This document shows positions 9,078 through 14,438 of a stretch of DNA of 14,438 bases, in pieces. Source of the stretch: Acanthaster planci (lineage: Eukaryota; Echinodermata; Asteroidea; Valvatida; Acanthasteridae). The notes beneath the pieces were generated by a model that saw only the letters and a program-made list of their open reading frames with translations, did not search any database and was not told where the DNA came from. Location: contig NW_019091583.1 in NCBI RefSeq assembly GCF_001949145.1, forward strand, positions 216,078 through 230,515. Reading direction: 5' to 3'. The stretch's first letter is position 1. Every line of letters starts with the position of its first letter. Both the position numbers and the translations under genes were made by a program.

Positions 9078-10792
9078 AGCTGTATTTAACCGGTAGCTCG
9101 TCGAGACCGTGGGTTGGAGGCACCGCCGTCATTGAGTTATAATTAAAACAAGTTTTTTTTTCTCACAATGCTTCGTACCGAATGAAGCCACTGGCAATGC
9201 ATGTTACCATGTCGAACACAAAAGCGTTGGCTCAACTGCTGTTATAACAATTGACGCCGCGAAAAAAAAATTAACAATAGCAAGCTTTTGTTTTGCCTTT
9301 TTATTTGGCACGGTAAGATGGCCACCGGTGGCTTCAACGACCTCCAGGAACTCATTGAGGGCAAAACGGAACCAGATTTTTTCAATATGAAGTCTGTTGT
9401 TGGAAGACACCGTGCGCCATATTGGGGATTGTGAGCACCAATCCCAAACAAAGTGGTTTAGTACTAAACAATTCGCAATGTTGGTTAACCACTTTAATTT
9501 AACGCTATAGTTCGTCAAAGATTTGTGTTTACGTTTTAGTTTTTCTGAAAAACGCTAACTTGCTTTAGACCTATTTTAAACACATGAACGAGCGACTGGG
9601 TGTTCTTTCGTTTCTTCCACAACAGGAAGCATGACTTCACTACACACTGCAACAATTTTTCGTAACAATATAAATCATTTATTTCCGCAGGTCACCTCAA
9701 TGACATAGAAAAGTAACGACAACAAGTGATTTGTAACCCCATTACAAGTATATTGAAGCATTTTATAAAGGAATGTTATTACTAAGACGCGCGAGCCGTT
9801 TTTTAAATTTCATATCAAAAAAAAGCTAAAATTCAAACTATATTTCATGATATCTAATAACTGCCTTGAAATTTAAAATTCGTTCAATGTGAAAAAACCA
9901 AGGAAACAAATGCCAAAAAATAAAGCGTTACAAGCGTTACCTTTTGTAAGCTGTACCACGGCCAGAACATCTAGAAGCACTTATACAAGAAGTACACATA
10001 AATCAATCATTTACAATCATGGCACTTAATATAAATTTCTGAATATGACCTAAAGCCTTCCATCTGTAACTTCTTTATTTGTACAGAAAGACCTTTTTCA
10101 TTTTTAAAACACTTCAATTTAAACAGCTTACAGTACTTTTCGGCTCTTATCTAAAACTGGAGGGGGTTGGTATGTGGATAGCATTGTTGCTGTGTACACA
10201 GTCGCACTGGTTGACCCGGGGATTCGGGGAGCGTGGAAGGGTTGACGAATTATTGTGTGGACGGGCGTGGGCCAACGGAACAAGGACTTGCTACTTGACC
10301 CATCTGCTGTGTGCTGTCTGAAAAGCGTGCAAACAGACTGCGTCCGGTGTTCACTCAATCTGAAACAGGTTGCAGTAATAGCCAATGAAACCAACCGCCG
10401 CCGATACGGGGTGGTGCTCATCTTGGTCGAGCTCCCGACTCCCAGTAACCGTGCCTCCTGATCCTGAACCAAACCAACCCCAGCCCCCTGGATGTGCTTC
10501 GCCACACCCCTAAAAGGCAGCTCATCGCTGCTAACGTTGGTATGTGTTTGCCCACGACACAGTTAAAACACGAGTTAATGTCGTCTACTCTGCATTTTGA
10601 CGTCCACAGGTAAGCTGTGCGTTCATTCTTTAAATCTTTCGAACTCCACACTCAGACACGCACCTTCGTTAGAAATAGAATTTGCTGCCAAACTCTCAGA
10701 ACGCCTAAGAGAAGGCATACACATGGAAGGTCATTAATGTGATTAATTTGTCACAAGTAGTACTGATATTCCTACTGACTGACACGCCCAAG
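9078..10792. other. Intergenic stretch, no gene recognised
   Basis: The stretch is AT-rich between about 9480 and 10130 and more GC-rich from about 10140 to 10510. The open frame at 10505-10128 on the minus strand (125 codons) is unremarkable in composition and lacks any recognisable domain. A perfect 12-bp palindrome, GCCACCGGTGGC, lies at 9321-9332. No RNA gene was found. Confidence 0.45.
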
Positions 10793-10930
10793 TGAGCTGA
10801 TTGGGTATTCCAACAGCGCATGCCAAAAACGAAGCACGCCCGAGGTCATTCGGACGCGAGTGAGCGATCTCTGCCCTATCCACGCAGCCCTACGCGGACT
10901 CCCGCCCGTCCTTTGTTCCCGAATGACCTT
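10793..10930. promoter_or_regulatory. CpG-dense patch bracketed by an 11-bp inverted repeat; possible regulatory element
   Basis: About fifteen CpG dinucleotides fall in roughly 140 bp, against sparse CpG in the flanks. Inside it, AGGTCATTCGG (10843-10853) and CCGAATGACCT (10919-10929) are perfect inverted copies about 65 bp apart. Each arm carries an AGGTCA half-site of the kind bound by nuclear receptors, but the spacing is far too wide for a standard palindromic response element. No convincing exon is visible in any frame. A regulatory role is speculation; a decayed mobile element is an alternative. Confidence 0.25.
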
Positions 10931-11708
10931 GCATTTGTTGGGATAATGGTGCAATAGTTGGTTAAAGTAACTTTTCAATCTTGCGGTGCAACTTTAATTG
11001 GTATGAAATTATTGTGCGAGCAGTAGGCTAACAAACAATTATCTGTATTAATTACAGCCACCAGTTCAAATTCTTATCTGGTGGTCTACGTTGTTGAGTC
11101 ATCACATTTCACTCATATTTTGCTCTTGGTTACATACACACTCGTCATTAGTACAGAGGCTGTATATCGAAATTATTGACTGGTATTCCTCTCTAAGTCC
11201 CGCTTTTCAAACACAAAACCTGAGAGTGGTTACCAATTGCAATCAAGAGACTGGTGACTCTAATATGCCATTACTAAATGCAACAATTAACAAGTGCAGT
11301 ACATTTATGATTTTATAATGGCTCTTTTTAAGGTCCTTATAGTCCTGAACTTGTAATCACCACTTGGAATAACATTTTCATTGGAAGGATACCGAATATA
11401 TATAGCGAAGGGGGCCAGCCAAGTCGTGTCTTTTCATACATGCATGTTTACCTAAACGGCGACAAATTTGGTATCTTCATGGATGCCAATAAATCCACAT
11501 AGCATATAAGCGTTTTGGTCAAAATTGATGGAAAAAATGTCCATTTTCACTGAAATTGAGCTTGAATTCTTCTCGAAATAGATTTTTAAAAATCACATTG
11601 GCTTCACAGCCGCTTAAGTCTACGCTGGTGCGCACAACTGAAGCAGATTTTCAAATGTCCAGGTAGCAGAGAAACGGTGCACAAGCAGGAGTGATTACCA
11701 CTTGCCAA
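10931..11708. other. Intergenic stretch with a small hairpin
   Basis: No gene recognised. CCACCAG (11058-11064) and CTGGTGG (11078-11084) form a perfect 7-bp stem with a 13-nt loop. The remainder is AT-rich without visible repeats. Confidence 0.45.
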
Positions 11709-11714
11709 TTTATT
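11709..11714 (-). terminator. SORL1: Candidate polyadenylation signal of SORL1 (AATAAA on minus strand)
   Basis: The plus-strand TTTATT here reads AATAAA on the minus strand. By eye it is the first AATAAA or ATTAAA on that strand after the SORL1 stop codon at 12873, giving a 3' UTR of about 1.16 kb. A GT-containing stretch (TGCTTGTGC) follows 25-35 nt downstream, as expected of a cleavage region. A TATAAA variant at 12293-12298 is a closer but weaker alternative. Confidence 0.4.
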
Positions 11715-12872
11715 GTGCCCTGAGGATAAACTTCCTGTCTCATTTCTTCATCAGAATTAGATTATTTGCTGGTACATTGCTATTCAACAGTGCACAGTAG
11801 TGACCTCTGCGTGTATGGGCCTCGAGCTGGACCAAGACAGTGCAATATTTCCTTAGCAACGGAGGCTCCTTGGGTACTAACTGCGCATCGCTGGTTCACG
11901 AACGACTAGGAAACGCAAGTGTTGCAGTCGCAACGCCACCAACAAAATGAATACTCCCGACCGACGCCGCTCTTTTCAACCAATGAGGGGGCGCTTCGGC
12001 TTAAGGCGGCATATGTCCTACCAATAACTGTGACTGAATTTCTACAGCAGAATCAAGAGACTTTCAGTGTAAAATTTCACTTACAAAGTGAACTTTCAGT
12101 TCCAACGTAAAACACCAGCACGCAAATTTTACAAGCAAAGTCTTTGAAAAAGAAAAATTTCAAAATCACCACACGACCTTCAAACTCTAGTACAAAATAT
12201 AATTCTTCTGAACATTATTTATCTCCAGACATTTCTTTATGAATGAATTAGACTCTCATGACAAAAACCAAAACCACTTTTGGCAGCCGTCTGTTTATAC
12301 AAGTACGTGTCTTTCATTTGAAGCTGAAATTTCGTCGGTAAAATTACTGAGGATAAAGATTACACGCATGAAATAGTTACATTACAAGCAACGTCAACGA
12401 CTATGGGGCAGAACACTTCACGTATTATCTTTGTGATCATCATTGGTCTCGGTATTATTTCGGTCGCAGTGTGCCACCTGGCCAGCCCAAAAACAGTATT
12501 ACTCGTACCGATCTTTAAAACGATTAATGTGACTACCAGAGGAATACATGCCACTGATATTGAACAAATGCTGGCTGCAGAAAACTTCCCTAGTCGTCCC
12601 ACAAATACAATGTACGTGTGTTATCATCCGCATGTAGGTAAAACACCTGGGTATATGTAATTTTCTTCCTCTAGACAATTAACAGTTACTCTCCTTGTCC
12701 CCTTAAACACTTGCGTAATTTTATGCCACTAAACATTAACCTGCAAATTGGTACATGTACATGTAGTTGGTTGTGTGGGCACAATTAAGTATCTCAGTAA
12801 AAACCAAAGGAACCGAGGAACATTGAAAAAGGGGAAAAAAGCATGGCAAACCAGGTGGGCTGATGTCATGGT
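11715..12872 (-). other. SORL1: Probable 3' UTR of SORL1
   Basis: This stretch runs from the SORL1 stop codon to the first canonical polyadenylation hexamer on the minus strand. It is AT-rich overall with a locally GC-rich part near 11920-12010. It includes the palindrome GTACATGTAC at 12751-12760. An 85-codon plus-strand open frame (12403-12660) lies opposite it. The boundary depends entirely on the candidate signal at 11709-11714. Confidence 0.4.
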
Positions 12873-12937
12873 TTACGCGACCACCAGCGGCTCGTCATCG
12901 GAGAAGCCGCGTATCATTGGCTGATCCTCTTCCTCCC
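12873..12937 (-). CDS. SORL1: SORL1 (SorLA / sortilin-related receptor), last coding exon
   Basis: This exon encodes the last part of the SorLA cytoplasmic tail and the TAA stop (12875-12873). It starts with two bases (GG) that complete a glycine codon begun by the G ending the previous exon, so the join is in frame. The residues that follow are EEEDQPMIRGFSDDEPLVVA. From memory the human SORL1 end is [21 protein letters not shown], so PMI, GFSDD and the final small hydrophobic end are retained. The acidic cluster (EEED) corresponds to the AP-1/PACS-1 binding region. DDEPLVVA (12899-12876) corresponds to the GGA-adaptor signal that carries SorLA between trans-Golgi network and endosomes. The acceptor TTGCAG ends at 12938. 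Recognition is very secure despite the exon's 65-bp size. Confidence 0.95.
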
Positions 12938-13713
12938 CTGCAATGTGATTGGACAGAAATCACATCATCGATGCATATTTGTGCACATCAACTGCACTCC
13001 ACAAAATGAAACGGGAGGGCACGTTTGAACAGTAATCTGAGAGTAGCATTTCTATGAGCTAAAAACAAAATGCGAAACAACTGGCTTCTGACATTCACAA
13101 CTCAATAGTGTGCTAATGAATATGCATGAAGGTCAAATAAAGGTAATACAAATGAAGTGATACGTGTTCTGGTACCAAATAATCCATTTGCGAGTATTCC
13201 ACCTATTTGGTGGTTTTAATTCTGACCGGTAAAGGCTCCAGAGAAAAACTACTGAAAAATGTCTTTGTTCTGCCAACCAAAAGCTTCAAACCCCATGTAT
13301 TGCTATTCAAAGTCACTCATAGTTGTTATGAGCCTGATGATCTACTGTCAGCACAGTCTGTGCGAATGTGACAGCACCAATATTGGACATGGCATCAATT
13401 CCAAACGCAGGCCTCATCAGTTTCGGGTTCATCATTTTTAGGAGAAATGCAAACATAAGATCAAGAACAGAATGCAAAATTCTGCAGGAGAGAAATGGTT
13501 GAAAAGGTTTCATTTCTGCAAATGATACATTTTCAGAACTTAGCAATGCATTTCCAATACAACAGTAAAGACGACCTGTGACTCGATGTAAATCCCTGGT
13601 GTAACCGCAACTCTAACTTGTTAACCTGAACCAAACCAAACACTCACACAATACGACCGGCTCCCAGTGAATGAACCAAGGACGAGGCGAGGTATTTTGC
13701 TGGCCTGACTTAC
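12938..13713 (-). other. SORL1: SORL1 last intron (776 bp)
   Basis: On the minus strand the donor is CG|GTAAGT (GT at 13713-13712) and the acceptor is CATTGCAG (AG at 12939-12938). Both fit the consensus. It is a phase 1 intron: one codon base before it and two after, giving GGG (glycine). Short open frames inside it (for example 13546-13313 on the minus strand and 13259-13441 on the plus strand) show no family resemblance. Confidence 0.9.
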
Positions 13714-13929
13714 CGAGATCCTCATCTCCACTGCTGAAGGTAGCCGTGCCCGAGCGGGGGTCGTAGTGACTGTTGGCGAAGGACATGAAGCTGCGCTGCA
13801 GGCGGCGATGGCGGACCACGAAGTAGCCCAGTGCGATGACCAAGAGGATAATCAGGCTCACCGCAGCCACCACGGCTGCTATCCAGGTCTTCTCCGCCGT
13901 TTGCTGGGGGGGATTGGTTGGCTTGACAG
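13714..13929 (-). CDS. SORL1: SORL1 (SorLA), penultimate coding exon: transmembrane helix and first part of the tail
   Basis: SorLA is a type I VPS10-family sorting receptor that directs cargo such as APP between Golgi, endosomes and cell surface. This 216-bp exon gives two split-codon bases, 71 codons and one split-codon base. Residues 1-14 are juxtamembrane ectodomain. Residues 15-38 (starting WIAAVVAAV, ending LGYFVV) are the transmembrane helix. The tail then opens with the stop-transfer signal RHRRLQ. FANSHY (residues 50-55, 13780-13763) is the retromer (VPS26) binding signal, identical to the vertebrate motif. FSSGDE starts the acidic region. The acceptor on the minus strand is a T-rich tract ending GCTCAG at 13930; the donor is GTAAGT at 13713. 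With the last exon the tail is 54 residues, the same length I recall for human, alignable without gaps. The VPS10, LDLR-repeat and fibronectin exons lie right of the window. Confidence 0.96.
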
Positions 13930-14438
13930 CTGAGCAAGGGATAAAAAAAAAGAAGATACAATGTACACAAGATCAGTTTTGTTGAACTTGAACCCTATCA
14001 ATGTCTGCTGTCCAAATCTGGGTCAAAATGGCTTCACTTGAACCGAGTCAAACTGGGTTTTGTGCAAACAGGTGAACAGACTTCACATCAAACAGGGTCA
14101 AAAACGAGTCCTCCTCAACCGAGTCACAATCATTGGTTTTGTTTTTTTAGATCACAAACTTGACACAACTTATACTGGACTGATGTGTGTGCAACAGAAA
14201 TGAATAAAAATGGCTGTTGATGAATTGATGTTAACCACTTCATGATGGGGCATTTTTCAATGTTGAGGATGCTGGGCCGGCATGACTATCATTTTTCCGT
14301 TTTCAAAATCCTTCAAAAATTCATCATTTCATTTAACAGTCGTTTATTGCCGCACAAAGTATTCTTTAGGCACTACTTTAAGTTGACAGGTGACCTTCAT
14401 TGATGCCCGAGTATTTCAGCCAGGCCTGCAGTCTTGTC
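13930..14438 (-). other. SORL1: SORL1 intron (partial, upstream of the transmembrane exon)
   Basis: This region precedes the transmembrane exon on the minus strand. It ends in a strong polypyrimidine tract (about 13958-13930) and AG. No further SorLA exon (for example a fibronectin type III end) could be identified up to the window edge. It contains a degenerate tandem repeat with units of about 50 bp at 13986-14131. Confidence 0.7.
13986..14131. repeat. Degenerate tandem repeat, about three units of 47-50 bp
   Basis: Units begin at about 13986, 14036 and 14085. The first two start ACTTGAACC, both are followed by a TCAA block, and both end in a CTTC. The third starts ACATCAAAC. GGTCAAA- or GAGTCAAA-like blocks recur within the units. 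Similarity between units is only moderate, so this is an old or chance-enhanced repeat. Confidence 0.4.

Noticed and set aside
10128-10505. 125-codon minus-strand open frame in a moderately GC-rich stretch
   Set aside because: Sequence looks random and overlaps plus-strand open frames. No domain or homologue recognised.
10843-10929. AGGTCA/TGACCT arms as a nuclear-receptor palindrome
   Set aside because: The half-sites are about 70 bp apart, whereas receptor dimers need a spacing of a few bases. Only the bare inverted repeat is reported.
1-14438. CRISPR arrays, tRNA or rRNA genes, reverse transcriptase or transposase fragments
   Set aside because: Searched by eye on both strands. No regularly spaced repeats, cloverleaf or catalytic motifs were found.

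Overview
This window is eukaryotic, from an animal. It has AT-rich non-coding DNA, GT-AG introns with pyrimidine-rich acceptors, miniature inverted-repeat elements, and short GC-rich exons that code for recognisable animal membrane proteins. There is no operon structure and no ribosome-binding sites. Two genes are supported, and the window holds only the 3' end of each. The very conserved SorLA tail, the compact exons and the short foldback repeats suggest a marine invertebrate such as a lancelet, ambulacrarian or lophotrochozoan. The sequence alone does not settle which.

Layout. Positions 1-3415 look like the last intron of a plus-strand gene. This stretch holds a strong hairpin (1232-1262), a roughly 220-bp MITE-like element (2757-2979) and a T-rich simple-sequence tract (about 2994-3190). 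The last coding exon of a rhodopsin-family (class A) GPCR of neuropeptide-receptor type lies at 3416-3678: helix 8, a palmitoylation-type cysteine cluster and the cytoplasmic tail. From 3679 to 12872 there is about 9.2 kb with no recognisable protein. It contains two related 135-140 bp foldback elements (7201-7336 and 8940-9077), a pair of mutually exclusive hairpins (5979-6015), a CpG-dense patch bracketed by an 11-bp inverted repeat (10793-10930), and candidate polyadenylation signals for both flanking genes.

On the minus strand, the last two coding exons of SORL1 (SorLA, sortilin-related receptor) lie at 13929-13714 and 12937-12873, separated by a 776-bp intron. The splice phases fit exactly. 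Together the exons encode the end of the ectodomain, the transmembrane helix and a complete 54-residue cytoplasmic tail with the retromer, acidic-cluster and GGA sorting signals. The rest of SORL1 lies beyond the right edge.

The two genes are convergent (tail to tail) and there is no sign that they work together. One receives an extracellular ligand at the plasma membrane. The other sorts cargo between Golgi and endosomes. I found no convincing previously undescribed system. The best leads are the structured non-coding elements and the ancient conservation of the SorLA tail.
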